Shown: positions 1-5,662, counted from the first letter of the stretch. The stretch is DNA of 9,335 bases from Cytophagales bacterium (GCA_025360395.1 JANYCH010000358.1:1-9335), one strand, 5' to 3'. The notes: generated from the letters alone by a model not told the origin. Translations and numbers: made by a program.

Positions 1-2
1 CC

Positions 3-140
3 AAGGTCAATGGCAATGTCACTGGTGAAGAAATCGAAGAATCCCATGTATACTATGTAAGTTGTGGCGAATTAAACAATAATTTCGATGAATATTACTA
101 CTTATTTAAACTGATTTTAACTTTTAAGGTAAAAGAATAG
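3..140 (+). CDS. 3' end of an unidentified protein (partial)
   Basis: The frame beginning at base 3 is open for 45 codons and ends with TAG at 138-140, so this is the C-terminal end of a gene that starts before the window. The visible residues are mostly polar and aromatic (Asn/Glu-rich, then a DEYYYLFKL run and a basic VKE end). I recognise no family. It is convergent with the queA-like gene and the two stop regions overlap by 17 bp. The other two plus-strand frames close earlier, at a TGA within the first 30 bases and at a TAA near base 60. Codon use is AT-rich like the neighbouring genes, which mildly supports it being real. Confidence 0.5.
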   Translation, partial: KVNGNVTGEEIEESHVYYVSCGELNNNFDEYYYLFKLILTFKVKE

Positions 141-1299
141 AACTATCACCATAACTTAAAAATCTGAAATCGTTTCGAAGGGCATAATCATATACTTTTT
201 TCCAGTTTTTACCCAAAAATGCTGCCACCAATAATATCAGGGTGCTCTCTGGCTGATGAAAATTAGTTACCAATCCTTTACAAATTCTAAATTGATAACC
301 CGGTATAATCATAATGCTTGTTTTTACGGTAATTTTCTTTTTTTCGTTTTGCTTCATCCATAATAAAAGTGAAGAAATACTTTCTTTCGCAGGTTTTTTT
401 TTCTCTGAAAATCCATCCCACTGATTAATAATCATTGAAAAATCACCTTTTGAGACTTTGTCGCCTAAAATACAAAGACTTTCAAGGGTTCTTAATGAAG
501 TTGTTCCGACAGGTATAACATATTCATTATGGAGTAATTTTGTTAAAAAATGCACATCGGTTTCGAAATTTTCTTCATGCATTTTATGCTGTGAAATTGT
601 ATTGGATTTTATTGGTTTAAATGTACCAGCCCCGACATGAAGGGTAATGTAAGAAATATCAATGCCTTTAATTTTTATTTCGTTTAATATTGCCTCAGTA
701 AAATGTAAGCCTGCAGTTGGCGCAGCGACTGAACCCGGGCTCCTGGCATAAACAGTTTGATATCTGATGCTATCTTCTGAATCAGCCAATCTATTCATGT
801 AAGGAGGTAAAGGAATGCTTCCTGCCAATTCAAGAACTTCCAGAAAAGTAAATTCACCAGTCCACGAAAAGTTTATGATATTGTCTTCACCGTTTTTTTC
901 AACAAGGTTTGCTGAAAGAACTGTTTTGGTTAAGTCTGTGGTTAAAATTTGACCTTTTTTCCATCTTTTTAGATTTCCTACTATACATTTCCATACTTCA
1001 TTATTTACCTTCATCTCTGTTTTTTCTTTGTTAAAAAGATATAGGCATAATATTTCCACTAAGGCTCCACTTGTAGTTTTGAAAAAAAGCCTGGCAGGAA
1101 TAACCTTGGAATCATTGAAAACAAGAAGGGCTTTTTCCGGCAAATAGTTTTTAACATTGTAAAAAAAGTCCTGACTAACTATCTCATTTGTGTAAATCAG
1201 AAGTTTACTCTTTTCACGCTTATCTAAAGGCCTGTCAGGTATTTTGTTATCAGGCAAATAGTATCTATATTCATGTAGGTCTATTTCAGGATGTTCCAT
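124..1299 (-). CDS. queA: S-adenosylmethionine:tRNA ribosyltransferase-isomerase (long QueA form)
   Basis: QueA transfers and isomerises the ribosyl group of SAM onto 7-aminomethyl-7-deazaguanine in tRNA, giving epoxyqueuosine at the wobble position of GUN-anticodon tRNAs. It is cytoplasmic. Family signatures are visible in order: YYLPDNKIPDRPLDKR near 18-29, LLVFNDSKVIPARL (58-71), IPLPPYMNR (162-170), YQTVYARSPGSVAAPTAGLHF (180-200), LHVGAGTFKPI (220-230), HKMHEE (238-243), VGTTSLRTLES (264-274), IIPGYQF (331-337), TNFHQPESTL (345-354) and FRFLSYGD (378-385). At 391 aa it is about 40 residues longer than typical QueA. The excess lies mainly between VGTTSLRTLES and IIPGYQF (about 275-326). 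It also has FHQP where classical QueA has FHLP. It may be a second, divergent QueA paralogue rather than the main enzyme. The ATG at 1297-1299 fits the family start, and a candidate promoter lies about 60 bp upstream. Confidence 0.93.
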   Translation of the reverse strand: MEHPEIDLHEYRYYLPDNKIPDRPLDKREKSKLLIYTNEIVSQDFFYNVKNYLPEKALLVFNDSKVIPARLFFKTTSGALVEILCLYLFNKEKTEMKVNNEVWKCIVGNLKRWKKGQILTTDLTKTVLSANLVEKNGEDNIINFSWTGEFTFLEVLELAGSIPLPPYMNRLADSEDSIRYQTVYARSPGSVAAPTAGLHFTEAILNEIKIKGIDISYITLHVGAGTFKPIKSNTISQHKMHEENFETDVHFLTKLLHNEYVIPVGTTSLRTLESLCILGDKVSKGDFSMIINQWDGFSEKKKPAKESISSLLLWMKQNEKKKITVKTSIMIIPGYQFRICKGLVTNFHQPESTLILLVAAFLGKNWKKVYDYALRNDFRFLSYGDSSILLP

Positions 1300-1329
1300 T
1301 AAATTAAAAGGATCAAATTTGCAATGAAG

Positions 1330-1360
1330 TTTGACAATTAATCAGCCAAAATTTGTCAAA
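1330..1360. promoter_or_regulatory. inverted repeat TTTGACAA-N15-TTGTCAAA, possible operator
   Basis: A perfect 8-bp inverted repeat has arms at 1330-1337 and 1353-1360. It overlaps the candidate -7 box of the queA promoter and extends over its presumed transcription start, where a dimeric repressor could block transcription. It could instead form a hairpin in the queA leader. No regulator is encoded beside it. Confidence 0.35.
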
Positions 1361-1385
1361 AATAATGATTAGGAATTGAAACCAA
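1357..1385 (-). promoter_or_regulatory. candidate promoter of the queA-like gene
   Basis: On the minus strand the bases at 1364-1357 read TATTTTTG, an exact fit to the Bacteroidota -7 consensus TAnnTTTG. A TTG at 1385-1383 lies 18 nt further upstream, within the usual spacing for the -33 element. Transcription would start near 1350, leaving a leader of about 50 nt before the queA ATG. This is a sequence match only. Confidence 0.5.
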
Positions 1386-1401
1386 TTATTTATTAACTTT
1401 G
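1376..1401 (+). promoter_or_regulatory. candidate promoter for the leader ORF and GNAT gene
   Basis: TAACTTTG at 1394-1401 matches the Bacteroidota -7 consensus exactly. A TTG at 1376-1378 could serve as the -33 element, although its 15-nt spacing is a little short. Transcription would begin near 1407, about 25 nt before the leader-peptide ATG and about 170 nt before the acetyltransferase. No second TAnnTTTG match lies between here and the gene. Confidence 0.5.
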
Positions 1402-1431
1402 TATAGTATTCTTCAAGAATTATAGAACCTG

Positions 1432-1515
1432 ATGGTTATCACAAATAAATTGTTAAACTTAATTTTGAAAAGGCATCGCTCCAGGCGCCTTTCAATCGGC
1501 CACTTAAGGCCGTAG
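1432..1515 (+). CDS. putative arginine-rich leader peptide (27 aa)
   Basis: This small ORF begins with ATG about 25 nt downstream of the candidate promoter and ends at TAG (1513-1515), 62 nt before the acetyltransferase start. Its first half is neutral and hydrophobic. Residues 13-19 then read K-R-H-R-S-R-R, with another arginine at residue 26, so 5 of 27 codons are arginine (AGG or CGC). In AT-rich DNA such a run of AGG/CGC codons stands out, and it falls inside overlapping potential RNA hairpins. This is the arrangement seen in ribosome-mediated attenuators, and the downstream gene looks like an arginine-pathway enzyme. Expression is inferred, not shown. The peptide could be a chance ORF whose GC-rich segment exists only for RNA structure. 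Confidence 0.45.
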   Translation: MVITNKLLNLILKRHRSRRLSIGHLRP

Positions 1516-1579
1516 AGAGAATTCATTTTGCTCTCATTCAATTAACACATTTATTTAACAATTTTCACATTACGGTCTT
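1469..1579 (+). promoter_or_regulatory. structured leader with competing hairpins, possible attenuator
   Basis: Several pairings share strands. AAAGGC (1469-1474) pairs with GCCTTT (1487-1492). CGGCC (1497-1501) pairs with GGCCG (1508-1512). GCCTT (1487-1491) could instead pair with AAGGC (1506-1510). AAGGCCGTA (1506-1514), which includes the first two bases of the leader stop codon, can pair over 9 bp with TACGGTCTT (1571-1579), with one G-U pair, covering the ribosome-binding region and two bases of the TTG start. GAGAG (1515-1519) can also pair with CTCTC (1531-1535). No strong U-tract terminator is present, so control at translation initiation is the more natural reading. The stems are short and chance is not excluded. 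Confidence 0.4.
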
Positions 1580-2264
1580 GGAAAAAACTAAAGGTTTTAC
1601 TGTTTCTGTTGCGTCCGAAGCACATTTACCATTTGCAGAACAGATTTGTAAAGAAATAGAAGAAAGCGCAAAAGCCAGGGGAACTGGTATTGCAAAGCGT
1701 AATCCTGAATATATCAAGCAAAAAATGCGTGAAGGAAAAGCGGTGATCGCTTTAACTGAAGATGCTGAACTTGCTGGATTTTGCTACGTTGAAAGCTGGG
1801 GACATGATAAATTTGTTGCCAACTCTGGTTTAATTGTAGTTCCTACATTTCGTTTAGGCGGTTTAGCTACCTTAATTAAGGAAGAAGCTTTTAAACTTTC
1901 TTTGACTAGATTCCCTGGTGCTAAATTATTTGGGCTTACGACCTCTCCGGCAGTGATGAAAATTAATGCACAATTAGGTTATGAAAAGGTCCAGTTTGAA
2001 CAATTGACCAATGACGAAGATTTCTGGAAAGGTTGCTCAAGCTGCGTTAATTATGATATTTTAACCAGTACAAACCGCAAGCATTGTTTATGTACTGGAA
2101 TGCTGTTTGATCCTGCGAAAGGTGAAGAAACTTCAAAATCAGACATTGAAGTAGTCAAAGACAATCAGGATTTGAAACAAAAATCTTATTCAGCCAAGTC
2201 TTCAGATAAAACCATCATTTCTTTCAATCCGAAAGAATATGAGTTAGATGAGGTATATGTCTGA
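1578..2264 (+). CDS. GNAT N-acetyltransferase, N-acetylglutamate-synthase-like
   Basis: This 228-aa protein has a single GNAT acetyl-CoA-dependent acyltransferase domain. Beta-strand 4 and motif A appear at 84-100 (LIVVPTFRLGGLATLIK), where R92-L-G-G-L-A97 stands in for the Q/RxxGxG/A pyrophosphate loop. The segment KARGTGIAKR (32-41) and a cysteine cluster, C153, C156, C170 and C172 (GCSSC and CLCTGMLFDP), resemble the GNAT that heads many Bacteroidota arginine operons. From this I infer acylation of glutamate, the first step of arginine synthesis; some Bacteroidota use succinylated intermediates. The argG/argC genes are not adjacent here. Residues 182-228 form a polar tail beyond the conserved domain. 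The start is TTG (1578-1580): no ATG or GTG exists upstream in the open frame, and the next ATG would delete 49 residues. The assignment as GNAT is firm; the substrate is inferred. Confidence 0.85.
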   Translation: MEKTKGFTVSVASEAHLPFAEQICKEIEESAKARGTGIAKRNPEYIKQKMREGKAVIALTEDAELAGFCYVESWGHDKFVANSGLIVVPTFRLGGLATLIKEEAFKLSLTRFPGAKLFGLTTSPAVMKINAQLGYEKVQFEQLTNDEDFWKGCSSCVNYDILTSTNRKHCLCTGMLFDPAKGEETSKSDIEVVKDNQDLKQKSYSAKSSDKTIISFNPKEYELDEVYV

Positions 2265-2532
2265 TGAGTTTATAGAACTTTTAAAACGGGATTATCCTAA
2301 ATCCTGGTTTGAATTTAATACTGTAGCCGAAGGTGTATTAAAAACATCTCCGGCCACTTTACATTTAAGGCCGGAGGATCTGCCTTTTGATATGTTTTTC
2401 GGGATAATGCTGAGGTTTTTTAAAGAAAACGACCTGGAGTTTGATTATAATAATCTTTCCCCATCCGAGTACACTTCAGAAATTAGAAACCTTTTTTCAG
2501 GATTTGAATCCATCATCGGACATTATTCCTGA
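2248..2532 (+). CDS. small hypothetical protein overlapping the GNAT gene
   Basis: I do not recognise this 94-aa protein. It is acidic, soluble-looking and without a signal peptide or membrane segment. It has several aromatic residues (KSWFEFN, FDMFFGIMLRFF) and probable helices at both ends. It overlaps the 3' end of the acetyltransferase, suggesting translational coupling and a shared transcript. Two starts are possible: ATG at 2248, a 17-bp overlap, or ATG at 2257, giving MSDEF and an 8-bp overlap. The second has a GAGG-like sequence just upstream and is equally plausible. A run of eight T residues at 2543-2550 follows the stop, but no clear stem precedes it. The gene converges with the membrane-protein gene at 2579. 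Confidence 0.7.
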   Translation: MRYMSDEFIELLKRDYPKSWFEFNTVAEGVLKTSPATLHLRPEDLPFDMFFGIMLRFFKENDLEFDYNNLSPSEYTSEIRNLFSGFESIIGHYS

Positions 2533-2578
2533 GTATTCTTAATTTTTTTTCACGCTAATGACACTGAATAGCAAAGAA

Positions 2579-2899
2579 TTATTGCGTAGCGTCTGAGAGA
2601 TCCGAATACCAGGTAAATAGCTGAATGAAAATAATAGCGCTTAATAAGCATGCTATAAACAAAATCATATTACTGTATTGATTTTTAAACTTTTGCAGAT
2701 AACATCGCAGGAAAAATACAACCAAAATTGTAGGGATTAATATCCAGAGATTAAATATTAAAGGATCAATTGCCAGAACATAAATTTGAACATCATAGTC
2801 ATAAAAGTCCAATCCGCAAAAAGCCAGTAGCATTGATGAAACGCCTATTGAAACTAAACCCACTATCATCAGCTCAATCGATAATTTAGGCGATTCCAT
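2579..2899 (-). CDS. small three-helix membrane protein, unknown function
   Basis: This 106-aa protein has three predicted transmembrane segments, at roughly residues 9-29, 45-66 and 77-97. A short basic loop (RCYLQKFKNQ, 65-74) lies between the second and third, and short polar ends flank the rest. I recognise no family. The gene begins 7 bp after the GH57 stop on the same strand, with AAGGA directly before the ATG, so the two genes are probably co-transcribed. The functional link is unknown. Codon use and base composition look like those of its neighbours. An internal ATG at residue 11 is possible but would cut into the first membrane segment. Confidence 0.65.
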   Translation of the reverse strand: MESPKLSIELMIVGLVSIGVSSMLLAFCGLDFYDYDVQIYVLAIDPLIFNLWILIPTILVVFFLRCYLQKFKNQYSNMILFIACLLSAIIFIQLFTWYSDLSDATQ

Positions 2900-2906
2900 T
2901 CCTTAA

Positions 2907-4097
2907 CTAACTTTGGGAGGTAAAGTAACCGATCTCCAGATCGGACAATATGTTCATGAAATGCAAGTAGGCGTCATACGGCGATTTAAATGGACTAAAA
3001 TATCCATGAACGGCTCCATCGTTCCAACTTTTCGTGCTCATGTAGTAAAGGTGGTCTGAACATTGAAGTTTACTCCATATTTCAGTCAATTTAGGGTTTT
3101 TTAGTTTCATAACCTGAACTTCCCAATCATACAGCTTTTTTGAAGCATCCATTTGCATTGAATTTCCAAGCCAGGCAGAAATATCTCTTTCTGTATCGGC
3201 CCAGGATGAATATACCGGACAATCATAAACTTCTTTTGCCTCATAGGCTGAAATAACTTCTGATGGTGTTTTGAAATCAAAATCCATATGGCGGAGGACT
3301 TTGCCAGGAAAGTTTTCTAGGAAGTTAAATATTCCGGTTTCTTCCCACTGATGTTCACCAAATGTTTCAAAATCCATAAAAAGATTGATTACATCTGCTT
3401 CTTCAGAATAACGGTGGATGCGATTGGCATATCTGGCTGAAGACATTGGATATTCAGACCAGCCCTTGTCTGAAAACCTAAAAGCTACATCATCAGACAA
3501 GATGTAGTTTTTGGTTAAAACCTTTATATTTTGAGCGCTAGTTGTTTTATAAAGATAGTTTGGGCTTCTAGTATTAATTATTTTTTCAGAACCTTCAGCT
3601 AAAATACCTTTGAAGCCAAGGCTGGCAATGTGTTTTGCCAGGTCATTGCTGTAGATCAATTCAGTGTTCCGGAAAACTGTTGGTTTTTGACCGAAAATCT
3701 CGAAAATTTTGTCTGAATGCATTTTTATCTGCCTGTCAAACTCGGTTTTGGAGAAAACAAATGCCAGTGAGTGGTAATAAGTTTCTGCCAGGATTTCAAC
3801 ATGACCAGTATCTACCAACTTTTGGAAAGATTCTATAACATCAGGTCTTATTTTTTGCAACTGTTCCAACACCAATCCTGAAAAAGAAAAGGCCAGTTTA
3901 AACTTGCCATCTAGCTTTTTTATGGTTTCTAAAAGTATTGAATTGGCTTTTAAATAACATTTATCAGAAACCTTGTTTAAAACTTCAGTATTCAATTCAT
4001 CATTGAAATAATCATGGTTCTCTCCAATGTCAAAAAAAGTATAGTCCTTAATGCGGATTGGCTGATGGACCTGAAAATATAGACAAACTGAAGGCAT
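2907..4097 (-). CDS. glycoside hydrolase family 57 alpha-amylase-like protein
   Basis: Proteins of this family hydrolyse or rearrange alpha-1,4-glucans (glycogen, starch, maltodextrin) by a retaining mechanism. At 396 aa it matches the short single-domain cytoplasmic bacterial GH57 group, and no signal peptide is present. Conserved regions are visible in order: HQP (11-13); GHVEILAETYYHSL (98-111); VFRNTELIY (141-149) with E146 as the likely nucleophile; and NLFMDFETFGEHQW (238-251) with D242 as the likely acid/base. It also keeps the C-terminal helical part (SDHLYYMSTK, 347-356). Such genes are often near glycogen synthase or debranching-enzyme genes, but none is in this window. The start ATG leads directly into the first beta strand, as is usual. 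The gene probably shares its transcript with the small membrane-protein gene downstream. Exact substrate and product specificity cannot be read from the sequence. Confidence 0.9.
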   Translation of the reverse strand: MPSVCLYFQVHQPIRIKDYTFFDIGENHDYFNDELNTEVLNKVSDKCYLKANSILLETIKKLDGKFKLAFSFSGLVLEQLQKIRPDVIESFQKLVDTGHVEILAETYYHSLAFVFSKTEFDRQIKMHSDKIFEIFGQKPTVFRNTELIYSNDLAKHIASLGFKGILAEGSEKIINTRSPNYLYKTTSAQNIKVLTKNYILSDDVAFRFSDKGWSEYPMSSARYANRIHRYSEEADVINLFMDFETFGEHQWEETGIFNFLENFPGKVLRHMDFDFKTPSEVISAYEAKEVYDCPVYSSWADTERDISAWLGNSMQMDASKKLYDWEVQVMKLKNPKLTEIWSKLQCSDHLYYMSTKSWNDGAVHGYFSPFKSPYDAYLHFMNILSDLEIGYFTSQS

Positions 4098-4099
4098 GT

Positions 4100-4127
4100 T
4101 AGTTAATAGTTAACAGTGAATAGTTAC
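4100..4127. repeat. degenerate 7-bp tandem repeat, TAGTTAA type
   Basis: Four consecutive heptads are present: TAGTTAA, TAGTTAA, CAGTGAA and TAGTTAC. They begin 2 bp from the GH57 start codon, on its upstream side, so they would form part of its 5' leader. Confidence 0.55.
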
Positions 4128-4239
4128 GGGGACTATGCAAAATAGATATGCAGCAATCTTGATCCAATATTTACTACTTGTTGCTATCCATGCAGCAGTC
4201 TTAATACTAAGTACTCAATACTCAATACTGGATAGTCCC
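4128..4239. repeat. 112-bp inverted-repeat intergenic element
   Basis: The region is bounded by an 8-bp perfect inverted repeat, GGGACTAT (4129-4136) and ATAGTCCC (4232-4239). Inside is a weaker inverted pair, GCAGCAA (4150-4156) and TTGTTGC (4179-4185 region), with flanking GATA/TATC. There is also a direct repeat ATGCAGCA (4148-4155 and 4190-4197) and a heptad array. It encodes no protein I can support. It resembles a non-autonomous mobile or REP-like intergenic element, but that class is inferred from shape only. It runs about 25 bp into the 3' end of the cca gene. Confidence 0.4.
4200..4234. repeat. degenerate 7-bp tandem repeat, CTNAATA type (copy 1)
   Basis: There are five heptads: CTTAATA, CTAAGTA, CTCAATA, CTCAATA and CTGGATA. 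The last part of the array supplies the final codons and the stop of the cca gene. The same sequence family recurs in the same orientation upstream of dnaJ. Confidence 0.6.
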
Positions 4240-5636
4240 ATTTCCTTGCCTAGCCCCAAAATATATGCCATACTTTCCTCTGTTGTATTTTTTAGTTTGC
4301 CTTCCAATATGGCTTCCCGAAGGGCTATTTTTAACTTTCCAACTTCGGGGCCTGGTTTTAGGTTGAAAATTTCCATTATGTGTTGTCCGGTAAAAATGGG
4401 TTGAAAGTTTCGAAGGTGGTCACGTTCTTCTACTTCCTTCATTAATTCTTCTACCTTATCGAAATTTGCCAGGTATCTTTGTTTCTTATCATTGTTTTTA
4501 GAGGTTATATCAGCCCTGCAAAGTTTCATTAACGCTTCTGAATCTTCACCTGCTTCAAAGAGCAAACGTCTTATTGCCGTGTCGGTTACACCTTCTTTAG
4601 CCAAGGCAATAGGGCGCAAATGTAACCTTACAAGCTTTTGAACGAACCGCATCTTTTCATTCATAGGCAGTTTTAGCCTAGCGAATATTTTAGGTGTCAT
4701 TTTAGCCCCGAATTCTTCATGGCCATGAAATGTCCAGCCATGTTTCTGATCAAAACGTTTAGTAGGTGGTTTGGCAATATCATGCATAATGGCGGCCCAC
4801 CTTAACCATAAATCTTTTGAGTATTGGCAAACATTATCCAGCACCTTAAGTGTATGGTAAAAATTGTCCTTATGTCCTTTGCCATCCTTTTCCTCAGCAC
4901 CCTGTAAAGCTGCCATTTCAGGGAAAATTATATGCAATAGCCCGCAGTGAAACATCAGGTTAAAGCCATAAGACGGTTTATCACAAAGCACAATTTTGTT
5001 GATTTCTTCTATGATTCTTTCCTGTGATACTATTTTTATCCGCTCTTTGTGTTCTATGATAGATTCAAAAGTTGTGGGATCAATATCAAATCCTAACTGA
5101 GATGCAAAACGGATTGCCCGCATCATTCTTAGTGGATCGTCCGAAAAAGTAATACCTGGTTCTAATGGCGTTTTTAATAATTTTTCTTTAAGATGCTGTT
5201 GTCCGTCAAACGGATCCAGTAATTCACCCCAGTTGTTTGAATTTAATCCAATTGCCAATGCATTGATCGTAAAATCCCGACGGTTCTGATCATCCTCTAA
5301 AGTCCCATCTTCAACAATAGGTTTCCTGGATTCGCTTCTGTAAGACTCTTTTCTGGCTCCGACAAATTCTACTTCCCAGCCTGGTATTTTAACCATTGCT
5401 GTACCAAAGTTTTTAAATATAGCGAGCTCCGCATTATCTCCATAAATATCGGCAAATTGTTGGGCGAGTTCAATGCCGCTGCCCAGGCAAACTATGTCGA
5501 TATCTTTGCAGGTTCTGTTCAAGAGTAAATCCCTGACATATCCTCCAATAAGGTAAGCACTCACGTTAGCTTTCGCAACTACCTTTTTGATATCCCGGAA
5601 GACAGGTTCTCTTTCTATTTCTGAAGACAGGTTCAA
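4215..5636 (-). CDS. cca: CCA tRNA nucleotidyltransferase with HD domain
   Basis: This enzyme adds or repairs the 3'-CCA of tRNAs; a poly(A)-polymerase-like activity is possible in this superfamily. Numbered from the TTG at 5634-5636 (473 aa), the class II nucleotidyltransferase head has YLIGGYVRDLLL (28-39), the catalytic carboxylates in KDIDIV (D45, D47), RRDFTINALA (119-128) and the primer/base-binding segment DDPLRMMRAIRFA (166-178). The C-terminal half carries a metal-dependent HD domain with HD at 285-286 and FHGH near 303-306. The frame stays open upstream to an ATG at 5706-5708, but that ATG lies inside the terminator of the neighbouring gene, and a -7 promoter box sits at 5655-5662. 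Starting at TTG 5636 gives MNLSSEIEREPVF, which fits the family's usual N-terminus. The last codons are formed by a heptad repeat, so the extreme C-terminus is probably not conserved. Confidence 0.93.
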   Translation of the reverse strand: MNLSSEIEREPVFRDIKKVVAKANVSAYLIGGYVRDLLLNRTCKDIDIVCLGSGIELAQQFADIYGDNAELAIFKNFGTAMVKIPGWEVEFVGARKESYRSESRKPIVEDGTLEDDQNRRDFTINALAIGLNSNNWGELLDPFDGQQHLKEKLLKTPLEPGITFSDDPLRMMRAIRFASQLGFDIDPTTFESIIEHKERIKIVSQERIIEEINKIVLCDKPSYGFNLMFHCGLLHIIFPEMAALQGAEEKDGKGHKDNFYHTLKVLDNVCQYSKDLWLRWAAIMHDIAKPPTKRFDQKHGWTFHGHEEFGAKMTPKIFARLKLPMNEKMRFVQKLVRLHLRPIALAKEGVTDTAIRRLLFEAGEDSEALMKLCRADITSKNNDKKQRYLANFDKVEELMKEVEERDHLRNFQPIFTGQHIMEIFNLKPGPEVGKLKIALREAILEGKLKNTTEESMAYILGLGKEMGLSSIEY

Positions 5637-5654
5637 ACTCTTATAATCAATGTT

Positions 5655-5662
5655 CAAATGTA
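5655..5662 (-). promoter_or_regulatory. candidate -7 promoter element of cca
   Basis: The minus strand reads TACATTTG, an exact TAnnTTTG match, about 19 nt before the preferred TTG start of cca. The -33 region is only T-rich (it falls in the T-run of the upstream terminator), so the promoter may be modest. It implies a leader of roughly 12 nt. Confidence 0.45.

Noticed and set aside
458..640. Plus-strand open frame antisense to the queA-like gene
   Set aside because: It lies wholly inside the conserved QueA coding sequence and has no recognisable features of its own.
1449..1577. N-terminal extension of the GNAT protein in the same open frame
   Set aside because: The frame is open back to 1449 but contains no ATG, GTG or TTG before 1578, and the added residues do not resemble the family. 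The leader ORF lies in another frame here.
1300..1577. preQ1 or other known riboswitch, or a tRNA gene
   Set aside because: No compact preQ1 aptamer pattern sits before queA, and no cloverleaf or CCA-ended acceptor stem was found in this intergenic region.
2533..2578. Terminator between the converging small ORFs
   Set aside because: There is a run of eight T residues at 2543-2550 but no convincing GC stem before it on the plus strand, so I did not call one.
3635..3838. Plus-strand open frame antisense to the GH57 gene
   Set aside because: It is contained in the region coding the conserved GH57 motifs. Its cysteine-, arginine- and serine-rich product looks like a shadow translation.
4200..4234. 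CRISPR-like repeats
   Set aside because: The units are 7 bp, directly abutting and without spacers, so this is a short tandem repeat and not a CRISPR array.
4135..4404. Plus-strand open frame of 89 codons starting between GH57 and cca
   Set aside because: It runs through the heptad repeat (giving a repetitive STQYSILDS-like peptide) and then antisense to the well-supported cca gene. It is a shadow of both.
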